Shown here piece after piece: positions 17,021 through 25,683 of a stretch of DNA of 64,000 nucleotides. This stretch comes from Bacillota bacterium (GTDB lineage Bacteria > Bacillota > Clostridia > Christensenellales > Christensenellaceae). The notes under the pieces are model-generated. The model was not told the origin of the DNA and made no database searches. It was given only the letters and a program-made list of their open reading frames with translations. A program made the position numbers and the translations under genes. Where the stretch lies: assembly GCA_023408315.1 (NCBI GenBank), contig JAEYKI010000029.1:171539-235538 (forward strand), written 5' to 3'. How positions within the stretch are numbered: position 1 is the first letter of the stretch; the number at the start of each line of letters is the position of its first letter.

Positions 17021-17380
17021 TTAAAGCCTTAAACTTTGCAACTGGGTTAAAAACGTGCCGAAATGGCTGTCCGCGCAGTCGGTCAGATCACGCACAAACT
17101 TCTGATACAGACGAATGAGTTCCCTTGCTTCCTGCGTGAGTTCAGACCCGCCGCCAGAGACGCCGCCAGTGCGGCTCATGAGCAGCTTGAATCCAAGCTG
17201 CGCCTCCGCGTTTTTGATCATGGCGGTGGCTTTGGAATAGGAAAGGGACATAAGCTTGCTGGCGGCCAAAAGAGAATGTGTGACATCCACATTTTGCAGC
17301 AGTGTAACGGTTCCGGGCCCAAAGAATTTTTCTTCTCCGCGAAGAACGACTTTAAAGGAATACGTGATTTTTGTTTCCAT
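17021..17380 (-). CDS. ModE N-terminal-like winged-helix transcriptional regulator
   Basis: The 119-residue protein is essentially one winged helix-turn-helix of the ModE/LysR type (LMSLSYSKATAMIKNAEAQLGFKLLMSRTGG). A short helix follows (ELTQEARELIRLYQKF). Full ModE has molybdate-binding TOBE domains that are absent here, so it may respond to a partner or bind DNA constitutively. It probably regulates molybdenum-enzyme genes, given mocA just upstream on the same strand (60 nt gap) and the Mo hydroxylase xdhD nearby. The target sites are unknown. Confidence 0.8.
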   Translation of the reverse strand: METKITYSFKVVLRGEEKFFGPGTVTLLQNVDVTHSLLAASKLMSLSYSKATAMIKNAEAQLGFKLLMSRTGGVSGGGSELTQEARELIRLYQKFVRDLTDCADSHFGTFLTQLQSLRL

Positions 17381-17439
17381 AAACCAAACCTGACCTTACC
17401 GGAATTTATATGGGCGTAAAGAGCAATGCTGCTTGTATG

Positions 17440-18045
17440 CTAACATGGTTTTTGGGGAGTGTCAACATGGGAGGCAGCGCTGTTTTCCAGCCTGGCAAGC
17501 TCTTCTCTGGTATCTATATCCTTAAGCTCCAGAGGGTCGGCTGTTTCGTAGAGTTTCAGCAACTCCGGATGCGCATGTATCACATGTGTGCCAAATTGGC
17601 TCCGGCGCAGCCGCAGCAGCTCGCCAAACAGGGAAGATGGAAAAAGTACCGGATTTCCGCGTTTACCCCCATGGGCAAGGGAAAGCATTGTTCCCGGCGT
17701 ATAATTCTCCAGCATGGCGCGAATGGTTTCGCCCTTTAAAAATGGCTGATCGCTTACGCAGAACATGCAGGCGTCCATGTCCAGAAGGGGTTTCAGTCCC
17801 ATGCGGATGCTGCGGGCAATGCCAAGTTCCGGCCGGTTGTTGATTACACCGCTGATGCCATATGTTTTGGCAGTTTCAAGCAGGCTGCTGTCCGCGGCAA
17901 CAATCACGCATTTGTCAAACAACTCTGCTGGAAGCTTGGACAAAATGTTTTCCAGCATGGTTTTGCCGGCAACACAGGCTTTCAGTTTATCTCCGCCAAA
18001 ACGCACGCCTGCGCCGGCGGCCAGAAGTACACAGCCAATTTTCAT
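17440..18045 (-). CDS. mocA: Molybdenum cofactor cytidylyltransferase (MocA-like)
   Basis: The 201-residue nucleotidyltransferase has the N-terminal NTP-binding signature LLAAGAGVRFGGDKLKA. Later come PELGIARSIRMGL and CVSDQPFL, which carries the metal-binding Asp. GGKRGNPVLFP completes the family pattern. MocA adds CMP to molybdopterin cofactor, giving the dinucleotide form used by xanthine-dehydrogenase-family enzymes. This fits both XdhD and the three-subunit hydroxylase at 25684-29097. AGGAGG lies 5 nt before the ATG (complement of 18051-18056). It is divergent from the YheO-like regulator gene and likely co-transcribed with the ModE-like gene. Confidence 0.88.
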   Translation of the reverse strand: MKIGCVLLAAGAGVRFGGDKLKACVAGKTMLENILSKLPAELFDKCVIVAADSSLLETAKTYGISGVINNRPELGIARSIRMGLKPLLDMDACMFCVSDQPFLKGETIRAMLENYTPGTMLSLAHGGKRGNPVLFPSSLFGELLRLRRSQFGTHVIHAHPELLKLYETADPLELKDIDTREELARLENSAASHVDTPQKPC

Positions 18046-18133
18046 GTTAGGCCTCCTTTACAATGGGATTATACCCCAAAAGAAGTCCGAATGCAAAATT
18101 GGTACATCAGATTTTATAAAACGAGGGATTTAT

Positions 18134-18784
18134 ATGCATAAAACGCTTGTTCAGCCTTTTTGGGAAAGCCTGGCCAAGGGAATAGCGGGCCATTTTGGAG
18201 AGAATTGCGAGGTAGTAATCCACGATCTGTCTTTGGATACCGAGCATTCTATTATTTATATTGAGAACGGGCATGTAACCGGCCGGAAAGTGGGGGACGG
18301 TTCTTCCAGAGTTGTTCTGGAAGCGCTTTCTAAAAAACCGGAAGAGCTTTACGACCGGGTAAGCTACCTGACCCAAACTGAAAACGGGCGGATATTAAAA
18401 TCAAGCACCATCTACATCCGGGACAATGGCGGTGGCGTCATTGGCATTCTTGGGATTAACTATGACATCACCAATTTTATGATGATGGATTACACGCTGC
18501 AGGGCATGATTAAAACCCAGGACGAAAAAGAAGCCCCCGAACGCATCAATAAGGGTGTAAACGGCCTGCTGGACGAACTGATTGAGCAGTCTGTAAAACT
18601 GGTGAATAAGCCGGTTTCGCAGATGAACAGAGAAGACAAGATTCGCGCGATTCAGTTTCTGCACGATGCGGGCGCTTTTTTAATCACGCGCTCCGGGGAT
18701 AAGATTTCAAAGTTTTTCAGCATATCCAAATACACGCTTTACAATTATATAGACTTAAAGGAAGACGAAGAGGAAGCGCGCTAA
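18134..18784 (+). CDS. YheO/DauR-like transcriptional regulator (PAS-like sensor plus HTH)
   Basis: ATG at 18134 gives 216 residues. The N-terminal half is a YheO-type PAS-like domain (HFGENCEVVIHDLSLDTEHSI, then GILGINYDITNF). The C-terminal part is a helix-turn-helix (REDKIRAIQFLHDAGAFL, then ISKFFSISKYTLYNYIDL). Regulators of this family often sit beside amino-acid or nitrogen catabolism genes and act as repressors or activators of them. It lies at the end of the purine locus, divergent from mocA, and before the BMP importer, so it may control either. A frame extending upstream to 17765 overlaps mocA and was rejected. A strong terminator follows. Confidence 0.85.
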   Translation: MHKTLVQPFWESLAKGIAGHFGENCEVVIHDLSLDTEHSIIYIENGHVTGRKVGDGSSRVVLEALSKKPEELYDRVSYLTQTENGRILKSSTIYIRDNGGGVIGILGINYDITNFMMMDYTLQGMIKTQDEKEAPERINKGVNGLLDELIEQSVKLVNKPVSQMNREDKIRAIQFLHDAGAFLITRSGDKISKFFSISKYTLYNYIDLKEDEEEAR

Positions 18785-18797
18785 AGCAGGCAGGCGC

Positions 18798-18836
18798 TTC
18801 CGCCGCATACCGCCGGAATGCGGCGGAAAGTTTTCT
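18798..18836 (+). terminator. Intrinsic terminator after the YheO-like gene
   Basis: A perfect 11-bp G+C-rich stem (18798-18808 with 18818-18828) has a 9-nt loop and is followed by AGTTTTCTT. It starts 13 nt after the stop codon. Confidence 0.85.
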
Positions 18837-19052
18837 TATAATCCCTTGCGCCGTGGTACTTTACAAAGGACAGGCAGCCTGATACAATATAAATAAGAAG
18901 AAGTCCGGGCACAAAAGGCGTTGCTTTCTGGCTGCACGGTTATTTTCTGAAAGATGGGTTGGCGGCTCTTTCATTTTTAATTTATATGCATAGATAGGAT
19001 CTTATAAATAAATAAGAGAATACTTCTTGTTTTTTTCATTCAAACATGCTAA

Positions 19053-19105
19053 TATAATGCACATTAGAAACAAAGGCGTTTTTATGGGTCACTCTTTGTT
19101 TTTTT
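19053..19105 (+). promoter_or_regulatory. Leader of the BMP importer: -10 box and early terminator-like hairpin
   Basis: The 472-nt gap before the lipoprotein gene has no ORF. TATAAT at 19053-19058 is a good -10 box, but no clear -35 box is spaced correctly. Immediately downstream an 8-bp stem AAACAAAG (19068-19075) pairs with CTTTGTTT (19094-19101) and runs into a string of T. A terminator this close to the start, 150 nt before the coding region, suggests attenuation. The loop begins GCGTTTTTATGGG. The rest of the gap (19106-19250) is A+T rich with nothing else recognised. Confidence 0.4.
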
Positions 19106-19256
19106 ATGGTTTTTTGAAATAAAAGCTCAAAAAATGAAACATTTTTTCGTAATTATTTCAAAACTAATTGTTTGGCAATTTATTGGGCGTATGATTTGTG
19201 GAGTGGAATTTATTGTTCCCATTTCACATTCTACATAGAATTTAAGGAGGAATAAC

Positions 19257-20477
19257 ATGAAAAAAGTAGTATTACTCATACTTGCGCTGGTTATGGTAGC
19301 CGCAATGTTTGCAGGCTGCGGCCAGCAGGTACAGGCTTCTGCCTCGCCTTCCGAGGCGGCTTCGGCTGCGGCTTCATCGGCTGCTCCCGCATCTTCCGAG
19401 GCGGCTTCAGCTACGGCTGCAGCCAGCGCTGCCGGCGTTATGCCTGCAGTAGCCAAAGATAAGATTAAAGTTGGCGTAATCCACATTACAGACCCTTCCG
19501 AGGGTTCCGGCTACACCTATACTCATGATCTGGGTATTCAGAAAATGCAGAAAGAGCTCGGCCTCAGAGATGATCAGATCGTTCGTAAAAACAACGTGAA
19601 CGATGCGGATCCCACAGCAATCGAGACAGCCATGAGAGAATGCGTTGAAGAAGGCTGCAATATCATATTTGCCACTAGCTGGGGCTTTATGGATACTTGC
19701 GAAGCGCTTTCAAAAGAGTTCCCGGACGTAATCTTCTCGCACGGCACCGGATACAAGAGCAACGGTAAAAACTTTAACAATTACTTTGGACGCATTTACC
19801 AGGCGCGTTATCTGGCAGGTATTGCGGCAGGCCTGAAAACCGAGTCAAATAAGATTGGGTATGTGGCTGCACAGGGCAAAGACAACTCCGAAGTAACCGG
19901 CGGTCTGAACGCATTCGCAATGGGCATTCAGCTTGTGAATCCGGATGCAAAAGTATATGTGAAAGTTACCAACAGCTGGTTTGATCCGGCTGGAGAAGCC
20001 AACGCTGCCAAAGCTTTAATTGCAGAAGGCTGCGACGTGATTGGCCAGCATTGCGATACGCCTAACCCGCAGCTTGAAGCTGAAAAAGCAGGGGTATGGG
20101 GCGTAGGCTACAATTCCGACATGAGCAAGGACGCTCCTAAAGCGGTTCTGACCTCCGTTGTTTGGGATTGGGGCGTATATTATACCGCTGCGGTTAAATC
20201 TGTTATTGATGGTACATGGACAGGCGAAAACTACTTTGGCGGAATGAAGGAAGGCCTGGTTGGTATTTCTCCTCTGAGCGAAGGCTTGGTTGCCGAGGGC
20301 ACTGCAGACGCGATTGAAAAAGCGAAAGCCAAGATTTTGGACGGCAGCTTTAATGTATTCGACGGCGTTTTGAAAACCAACGATGGAAAGACAATCGGCG
20401 AAGCCGGAAAGACGCTTGACGATGCTACAATTACAGGCGGAATCAACTGGTATTACGAGAATGTCGTTGCTCAATAA
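19257..20477 (+). CDS. BMP-family lipoprotein, nucleoside/purine ABC transporter substrate-binding protein
   Basis: The product has 406 residues. A lipoprotein signal peptide ends at the lipobox FAGC with Cys21. A low-complexity Ala/Ser linker follows (residues about 26-60), placing the binding domain away from the membrane. The domain starts at KIKVGVIHITDPSEGSGYTY and has the BMP features IIFATSWGFMDT, HGTGYKS and GIAAGLKTESNKIGYVAAQG. BMP proteins such as PnrA bind purine nucleosides. The position beside a purine catabolism locus supports a purine nucleoside or nucleobase ligand. A strong AAGGAGG precedes the ATG, and a terminator follows, suggesting that the lipoprotein is made in excess over the transporter. 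Confidence 0.92.
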   Translation: MKKVVLLILALVMVAAMFAGCGQQVQASASPSEAASAAASSAAPASSEAASATAAASAAGVMPAVAKDKIKVGVIHITDPSEGSGYTYTHDLGIQKMQKELGLRDDQIVRKNNVNDADPTAIETAMRECVEEGCNIIFATSWGFMDTCEALSKEFPDVIFSHGTGYKSNGKNFNNYFGRIYQARYLAGIAAGLKTESNKIGYVAAQGKDNSEVTGGLNAFAMGIQLVNPDAKVYVKVTNSWFDPAGEANAAKALIAEGCDVIGQHCDTPNPQLEAEKAGVWGVGYNSDMSKDAPKAVLTSVVWDWGVYYTAAVKSVIDGTWTGENYFGGMKEGLVGISPLSEGLVAEGTADAIEKAKAKILDGSFNVFDGVLKTNDGKTIGEAGKTLDDATITGGINWYYENVVAQ

Positions 20478-20508
20478 ACAAACGGCAATCTAACCGATAA
20501 AAAAACCG

Positions 20509-20543
20509 AAAAGCGTCAAAAATATTTGTTTTTGGCGCTTTTT
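20509..20543 (+). terminator. Terminator between lipoprotein and ATPase genes
   Basis: A 14-bp stem with one G-T pair (20509-20522 with 20529-20542) runs into T residues. It probably trims expression so that the ABC components are made at lower level than the binding protein. Confidence 0.75.
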
Positions 20544-20639
20544 ACTATTAAAAAAAGCCTTGTAATAGTATATAATGTAAGATGTCAGTTCTATATTAAA
20601 ACAAAGTAACCCGTCCTGGGATACAATTGAGGTGAAAGA

Positions 20640-22193
20640 ATGAATTCGGTAGAAAACGCTGCGGAATTGCATAAGGACGTAGCCATTGAGTGCAGGGGCA
20701 TAACGAAAACATTCGGCAAGGTTTTGGCCAACGACAAAATCAACCTGGAAGTACACTTTGGCGAGATTCTCGCGCTGCTAGGCGAAAATGGTTCGGGCAA
20801 AACAACGCTGATGAACATGCTCTCCGGTATTTATCATCCCGATGGGGGCAAGATTTATATAGAAGGCGAGCAGGTGCATATAGGTTCGCCAGCCGATTCC
20901 ATTGCGCTGGGCATTGGCATGATCCACCAGCATTTTAAGCTGGTGGATGTGATGAATGCAATGGATAATATTGTGCTGGGCGTACATGAAAAACGCCTTC
21001 CGCCACGCCAGCTCAAGGAAAAGATTCTGGATATCAGCCGTAAATTCAATTTGGAAGTGGAACCGGAAAAAAAGATATATGATATGTCGGTCAGCGAGAA
21101 GCAGACCGTGGAAATATTGAAGATTTTGTATCGTGGCGCGCGTATTTTGATTTTAGACGAACCAACCGCCGTATTGACGCCGCAGGAAACGGAAAAACTG
21201 TTTGTAATACTGCGCAAAATGAAGCAGGAAGGCTGCGCGGTGATTATTATTACGCACAAGCTGAACGAAGTGATGGAGATTTCCGACCGGGTTGCAATCC
21301 TGCGAAAAGGCAGGAGCATTGGTACTGTGATGACAGCGGAGACCAGTGAGTTGCAGTTGACAGAACTGATGGTTGGGCGTGCGGTAAACCTGCACATCAA
21401 GCGCCCGGAAATCCCGAACAAAAAAAAGGTGATGTCCATAAAGGGTTTGCATGTAAACAAACCGGACGGAACCAAGGGACTGGTGGATGTGAGCTTCGAC
21501 ATGTTTTCCGGCGAGATACTGGGTGTTGCTGGCGTAGCGGGAAGCGGGCAAAAAGAGCTTTGTGAATCCCTTACGGGCCTTATGCAAGCGCAGTGCGGCG
21601 AAGTTTGCTTTGAAAAAGACAACATCCTGGGAAAAAGCCCGTATGAAATACAGAAGCTGGGCATCCGCCTGGCGTTTGTGCCCGAGGACAGGTTGGGTAT
21701 GGGCTTGGTGGGGTCCATGGGCATGGCGGAAAACATGCTTCTGAAAACATACAACGAGGGCAAGTCCTTTTTTGTTGACCGTAAACCAGCGCGGGAGATG
21801 GCTGAAAAGCTGGTTAAAAAGCTGGAGGTACAGACGCCCTCCGTTGATTTTCCCGTTCGGCGCCTGTCCGGCGGAAACGTGCAAAAGGTGCTTATTGGCC
21901 GGGAAATAGAATCGGGCCCGGTTGTTCTCATCACCGCTTACCCTGTGCGCGGGCTGGATATCAATTCTTCCTACACGATTTATGATCTTTTAAATAACCA
22001 GAAGGAGAACGGCGTTTCCGTTTTGTTTGTGGGCGAGGACCTGGATGTTCTGATGGAGCTTGCGGACCGCATACTTGTTTTGTGCCATGGCGAAGTAACC
22101 GGTATTGTGGACCCAAGAAAAGTGACCAAGGACCAGATTGGCCTTCTGATGACGGGCACATCCATTGAGGAGGTATCAGGCAATGCCCAATAA
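20640..22193 (+). CDS. Nucleoside ABC transporter ATP-binding protein (two ABC domains, NupO-like)
   Basis: The product has 517 residues and two ABC modules. The first has Walker A GENGSGKTT near residue 45, a Q-loop, and Walker B ILILDEPTAVL near 180. Its signature region is DMSVSEKQTVEIL, typical of sugar/nucleoside-type ATPases. The second is degenerate at Walker A (AGVAGSGQKELCESL). It keeps a good signature LSGGNVQKVL but has ITAYPVRGLD at Walker B. One active and one weakened site is normal in this class. The permease gene overlaps its end by 11 nt, showing tight translational coupling. Confidence 0.93.
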   Translation: MNSVENAAELHKDVAIECRGITKTFGKVLANDKINLEVHFGEILALLGENGSGKTTLMNMLSGIYHPDGGKIYIEGEQVHIGSPADSIALGIGMIHQHFKLVDVMNAMDNIVLGVHEKRLPPRQLKEKILDISRKFNLEVEPEKKIYDMSVSEKQTVEILKILYRGARILILDEPTAVLTPQETEKLFVILRKMKQEGCAVIIITHKLNEVMEISDRVAILRKGRSIGTVMTAETSELQLTELMVGRAVNLHIKRPEIPNKKKVMSIKGLHVNKPDGTKGLVDVSFDMFSGEILGVAGVAGSGQKELCESLTGLMQAQCGEVCFEKDNILGKSPYEIQKLGIRLAFVPEDRLGMGLVGSMGMAENMLLKTYNEGKSFFVDRKPAREMAEKLVKKLEVQTPSVDFPVRRLSGGNVQKVLIGREIESGPVVLITAYPVRGLDINSSYTIYDLLNNQKENGVSVLFVGEDLDVLMELADRILVLCHGEVTGIVDPRKVTKDQIGLLMTGTSIEEVSGNAQ

Positions 22194-23280
22194 AAAGTTG
22201 CGGTCCAAAGAGCCGTTCATTTTAATTGAAAAACGCGCGGAATTGGGGCCCAGGGAATCCATGCTGGTGCGGCTTGGATCCGTGTTGCTGGCCCTTGTGG
22301 CGGGCGGCCTTTTTATGCTTGCCATAGGCTATAACCCGCTGGAGCTTTACGGCACCATTGTTTCGGGCGCGTTCAGGAGCGCGATGGCATTCCAGGCCAC
22401 CATAAAGATTATGATTCCGCTGCTGATAGCGGCCTTGGGCGTAACGCTGGCGTTTAAAATGAAGTTCTGGAACATTGGCGGCGAGGGACAGATTATTGTG
22501 GGCGCCATATTCGCTTCTTATTTTGCGTTGTATTGCGGCAATTGGCCGCATGTGCCGCTGGTGATTGTGATGCTGATAGCGGGCGCTATTGGCGGCGGCC
22601 TGTGGGGTTTGATTCCCGCTTTTTTCAAGGCCAAGTTTAACACAAATGAGACGTTGTTTACGCTGATGCTGAATTACATCGCATTAAATCTTGTTGTTTT
22701 GTTGCGTGACGGCGCGTGGGCGGATCCCTCTTCCCCTGGATTTCCAAAAATTGCCCGTTTTATTGAAAACGCGCAACTGGACAAGGTTTTTGGCATTCAA
22801 ATTGGCTGGATCATCGGCCTTGTATTGGTTGCGGTTGTTTTTATCTATATGAAATATACCAAGCACGGCTACGAGATTGCAGTTGTGGGCGAGAGCAAAT
22901 CCACCGCCAATTACGCGGGAATGAACGTGAAAAAAATTATTCTTAGAACCATGTTCATCAGTGGCGCCATTGCCGGTATTGCGGGCATGGTGCAGGCAAC
23001 GGGATCCGACCTTACGCTTGCTACGCAGGTTGCCGGCGGTGTTGGATTTACGGCCATTATTGTTGCCTGGCTTGCGCGCCTGCATCCCGTGGGGATTTTG
23101 CTGGTGGCGTTTTTGTTCAGCATTCTGCAGAAAGGCTCCAGTGTGATGCAGTCTACTTACGGCATATCCACTTACTCGGCAAACGTTATTCAGGGTATTA
23201 TTCTGTTCTTTGTACTTGCCTGTGAATTCTTTATATTCTATAAGTTTATTTTAGGCCGGAAGGGAGGCAGCAAATTATGA
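22183..23280 (+). CDS. Nucleoside ABC transporter permease 1 (NupP-like)
   Basis: ATG at 22183 has GAGGAGG about 10 nt upstream, within the end of the ATPase gene. A TTG at 22165 is possible but weaker. The 365-residue protein has a charged N-terminus, then about eight to ten membrane segments. The family block TLAFKMKFWNIGGEGQIIVGAIFAS is present, as is a later YAGMNVKKIILRTMFISGAIAGIAGM segment. This matches BPL_permease proteins of the BMP/Nup importers. It is predicted to form a heterodimer with the next gene product in the cytoplasmic membrane. Confidence 0.92.
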   Translation: MPNKKLRSKEPFILIEKRAELGPRESMLVRLGSVLLALVAGGLFMLAIGYNPLELYGTIVSGAFRSAMAFQATIKIMIPLLIAALGVTLAFKMKFWNIGGEGQIIVGAIFASYFALYCGNWPHVPLVIVMLIAGAIGGGLWGLIPAFFKAKFNTNETLFTLMLNYIALNLVVLLRDGAWADPSSPGFPKIARFIENAQLDKVFGIQIGWIIGLVLVAVVFIYMKYTKHGYEIAVVGESKSTANYAGMNVKKIILRTMFISGAIAGIAGMVQATGSDLTLATQVAGGVGFTAIIVAWLARLHPVGILLVAFLFSILQKGSSVMQSTYGISTYSANVIQGIILFFVLACEFFIFYKFILGRKGGSKL

Positions 23281-24230
23281 ATATAATCGATTTTATTGCC
23301 AACTCCATGCTGGCGGGCACTGCGCTGCTGTACGGTATTTTGGGTGAAATCACAAACGAACGCGTGGGGCATTTGAATCTGGGCGTAGAGGGTATGATGG
23401 CCCTTGGCGCGTGCGCGGGTTTTATGTGCGGCTTTGCAACAAGCAACATTACGCTGGCAATTTTGGCCGCATTTGCCGCAGGCATGCTGGGCGCGCTGAT
23501 ATATGGCATTATTACCATTACATTTATGGCAGACCAGACGGTAACCGGCCTGACGCTCACCATATTTGGCGTGGGGCTTTCCAACTTTATCGGCGAACTG
23601 ATGCTGAATAAAGCGCCAAATAAAACCATCCGCCTGAGCGATTCCATGAACGCGCAGATTGCAGACGTTCATATCCCCGGCTTAAGCGATATCCCCGGTG
23701 TTGGGCAGGTGTTTTTCTCCTACAACATATTTGTATATTTGGGGATTGCAATCTCCATTGTGCTGGCCATTTATTTCAGCCGCACGTCCATAGGGCTGCG
23801 CGTGCGTTCCATTGGTGAGAATCCGGCTGCCGCGGATGCTGCGGGAATAGACGTAAAGAGACTTAAATATATCCACGTGCTGCTGGGCGGCGGTATTTGC
23901 GGTATTGGCGGCGCGTATGCATCCATGATCACCAACGGCGGCGTGTGGCTGTCAAACAGCGTGGGCGGCCAGGGCTGGATTGCTGTGGCGCTTGTTATAT
24001 TCGCTAGCTGGAAACCGGCAAGGGCCATTCTGGGCGCGTTTGTGTTTGGCGCGTGCTCCGTGCTGAAGTTCTACATTCCAAAATCGCTTTTCCCCATGCC
24101 CAACGCAATATACGACATGCTGCCCTTTATTGTGACGGCCTTGGTTCTGGTCGTCAGTTCCGTGCGGCGCTACAAGGACAACCAGCAACCCGCAAGCTGC
24201 GGTGTGAACTACTTCCGCGAGGAGCGTTAA
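23277..24230 (+). CDS. Nucleoside ABC transporter permease 2 (NupQ-like)
   Basis: This 317-residue hydrophobic protein starts in a 4-nt ATGA overlap with permease 1. It has the conserved segment GEITNERVGHLNLGVEGMMALGA near residue 25. RVRSIGENPAAADAAGIDVKRLKYIHVLLGG is the ATPase-coupling loop. It is the smaller of the two permeases in nucleoside-type BMP systems. It is the last gene of the importer, followed by a terminator. Confidence 0.92.
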   Translation: MNIIDFIANSMLAGTALLYGILGEITNERVGHLNLGVEGMMALGACAGFMCGFATSNITLAILAAFAAGMLGALIYGIITITFMADQTVTGLTLTIFGVGLSNFIGELMLNKAPNKTIRLSDSMNAQIADVHIPGLSDIPGVGQVFFSYNIFVYLGIAISIVLAIYFSRTSIGLRVRSIGENPAAADAAGIDVKRLKYIHVLLGGGICGIGGAYASMITNGGVWLSNSVGGQGWIAVALVIFASWKPARAILGAFVFGACSVLKFYIPKSLFPMPNAIYDMLPFIVTALVLVVSSVRRYKDNQQPASCGVNYFREER

Positions 24231-24262
24231 TTAATTTACGAACTTGAAATTGATTATTATAG

Positions 24263-24290
24263 AGAGGCTGGCCAATGGCGGGCCTCTTTT
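24263..24290 (+). terminator. Terminator after the nucleoside importer
   Basis: AGAGGC pairs with GCCTCT, followed by TTT, about 35 nt after the permease stop. Confidence 0.65.
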
Positions 24291-24353
24291 ACTATTCTTT
24301 TTATCAAAGAAGCTATACTTCAAGCAGCTATATAAAATTAAATGAAATATACA

Positions 24354-24382
24354 TTGACAGACGAGGTATAATATGTTTTAAT
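24354..24382 (+). promoter_or_regulatory. Promoter for the small membrane ORF
   Basis: TTGACA at 24354-24359 and TTTAAT at 24377-24382 are 17 nt apart. An overlapping TATAAT at 24367-24372 is an alternative -10. Transcription would start about 20 to 30 nt before the small ORF at 24408. Confidence 0.5.
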
Positions 24383-24407
24383 ATAAATAATAATAGAAGA
24401 TATAAAA

Positions 24408-24533
24408 ATGAAAGGAGAGACAAAATGGAGGGTGTGGGACGCACAAAAAAGAAGCTTTAAAGGTTTGATTATAGCCTTTATCATCATTGGCGCTGCGTTT
24501 GCAACCGGCGCAATCTTGTGCACTATCTATTAA
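24408..24533 (+). CDS. Possible 41-residue single-span membrane protein
   Basis: From ATG 24408 the frame reads 41 codons to TAA. The product has a charged N-terminus (MKGETKWRVWDAQKRSFK) followed by one hydrophobic helix (GLIIAFIIIGAAFATGAIL). That is the classic layout of a small inner-membrane protein. A good promoter lies just upstream. The ribosome binding site before this ATG is weak (AGAAGA). The stronger AAAGGAG lies inside the frame and would better serve an 11-codon ORF at 24425 or a GTG at 24432, so the exact start is uncertain. I do not recognise a family. Confidence 0.4.
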   Translation: MKGETKWRVWDAQKRSFKGLIIAFIIIGAAFATGAILCTIY

Positions 24534-24604
24534 TAAATTGCCAAAATTGCTTATTATATTTAACAAAAAAAGAAAAAATTGTGATAAAATTAAAAGGATG
24601 GAGG

Positions 24605-25087
24605 ATGCCCGTAGTGTCTGACGGAAAAATGAAAAAATTGCATATACTCAGTGGGAGCGGAAAAAAAATCGGCAGGATGGCGTTGCCGTTTTTGGCTGCC
24701 GGTGTTGTTTTAAATATGCTGTTTCCTGCATTTTTCAGCGTGGGTGGCCCCGGATTTGCTTTAATGGCGGTTTCCGTTGCGGTTCTGGTGGTGGGGATTG
24801 TTATATGGTTGTGGTCCGTGGCGCTGATCGTCTCCAAGGTACCTAAAAAAGAGCTCATTACAAGCGGCCCTTACGCTTTAATGAAGCACCCGCTGTATAC
24901 CGGCGTTGCGCTGCTGGTGCTTCCGTGGGCCGGATTTTTGCTTAACTCCTGGATGGGGCTTGCCATAGGCGCCGTGATTTATATTGGCTGCAGGTTATAC
25001 GCACCTGAGGAAGAAGGCATGCTCTCCCGTGCTTTTGGCGAGAAGTGGGATGTATACTGCCACAAAGTCGTGCTGCCGTGGCTTTAA
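24605..25087 (+). CDS. Isoprenylcysteine carboxyl methyltransferase-like integral membrane protein
   Basis: ATG 24605 has AAAAGGA 6 nt upstream. GTG 24614 or ATG 24629 are alternatives. The 160-residue protein has three to four membrane helices, then the ICMT/PEMT signature (ELITSGPYALMKHPLYTGVALLVL). The C-terminal EEEGMLSRAFGEKWDVYC has the conserved Glu and the FG..W.Y pattern. These proteins bind S-adenosylmethionine and methylate a lipid or protein carboxyl group in the membrane. In bacteria the substrate is generally unknown. It is followed 16 nt later by a flavodoxin-like gene and likely shares its transcript. Confidence 0.8.
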   Translation: MPVVSDGKMKKLHILSGSGKKIGRMALPFLAAGVVLNMLFPAFFSVGGPGFALMAVSVAVLVVGIVIWLWSVALIVSKVPKKELITSGPYALMKHPLYTGVALLVLPWAGFLLNSWMGLAIGAVIYIGCRLYAPEEEGMLSRAFGEKWDVYCHKVVLPWL

Positions 25088-25103
25088 TAGATAAGGAGAA
25101 TAT

Positions 25104-25616
25104 ATGAAAACTGCTGTTGTATCCTATTCGTTTACCGGTAATAACGGAAAGCTGGCGCAAAACGTCGCAAGAAAAATTGCCGCGGATTACATACCGGTTA
25201 CTGAACAAAAGGAAAGAACCACGGGCACAATTATGGGGGACTTGATGTTTGGCAGAACGCCGCGCACCGAACCCCAGACCCTGCCGAATTATGATTTGAT
25301 CGTGTTTATTGGGCCTGTTTGGTGCGGACATGTGGCCACGCCCCTGCGGGGATACCTAAGGCTGATTACCAACAATATGTGCAGGTATGCTTTTTGTTCC
25401 ATCAGCGGCGGCGCGGAGGGCACTAACCCAAAGCTGGCGGGGGAATTGCAAAAACTGACGGACAGGGAGCCCGGCGCGGTGATAGATCTGCATATTGCGG
25501 ACCTGATGCCGCAGAACCCCAAACCTACCTGGAAAATGACGTCTGCCTATAAGCTGAGCATGGCGGATGTAGAAAAACTGGCGGATACGGTTGTAGACGC
25601 CATCAAAAAAATTTAA
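25104..25616 (+). CDS. Flavodoxin-family protein
   Basis: The 170-residue product has the flavodoxin fold signature. An N-terminal phosphate-binding loop VVSYSFTGNNGKLAQ binds FMN, YDLIVFIGPVWCGHVATPLRGYL follows, then FCSISGGAEG. It has the length of a free electron carrier or a small FMN reductase. AAGGAG precedes the ATG. Its redox partner is not shown by the sequence. The neighbouring convergent molybdenum hydroxylase may be a coincidence. Confidence 0.8.
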   Translation: MKTAVVSYSFTGNNGKLAQNVARKIAADYIPVTEQKERTTGTIMGDLMFGRTPRTEPQTLPNYDLIVFIGPVWCGHVATPLRGYLRLITNNMCRYAFCSISGGAEGTNPKLAGELQKLTDREPGAVIDLHIADLMPQNPKPTWKMTSAYKLSMADVEKLADTVVDAIKKI

Positions 25617-25648
25617 AGATTTTTCTGAAAAAAATATAATGCGGTTTT

Positions 25649-25673
25649 AAGGGGCGAATGAGCCCTTTTTTTA
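25649..25673. terminator. Terminator between convergent genes
   Basis: AAGGGGC pairs with GCCCTTT around a 5-nt loop, followed by a T run on the plus strand. It sits between the flavodoxin stop and the end of the molybdenum hydroxylase operon. Confidence 0.7.
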
Positions 25674-25683
25674 CGATGCAACT

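Noticed and set aside
17765..18133. Upstream extension of the YheO-like frame
   Set aside because: It runs antisense through mocA and lacks PAS-like sequence. ATG 18134 gives the normal family start.
18785..19256. Classical purine riboswitch before the nucleoside importer
   Set aside because: The conserved loop sequences of the guanine/adenine class were not found by eye. Only a terminator-like hairpin is supported.
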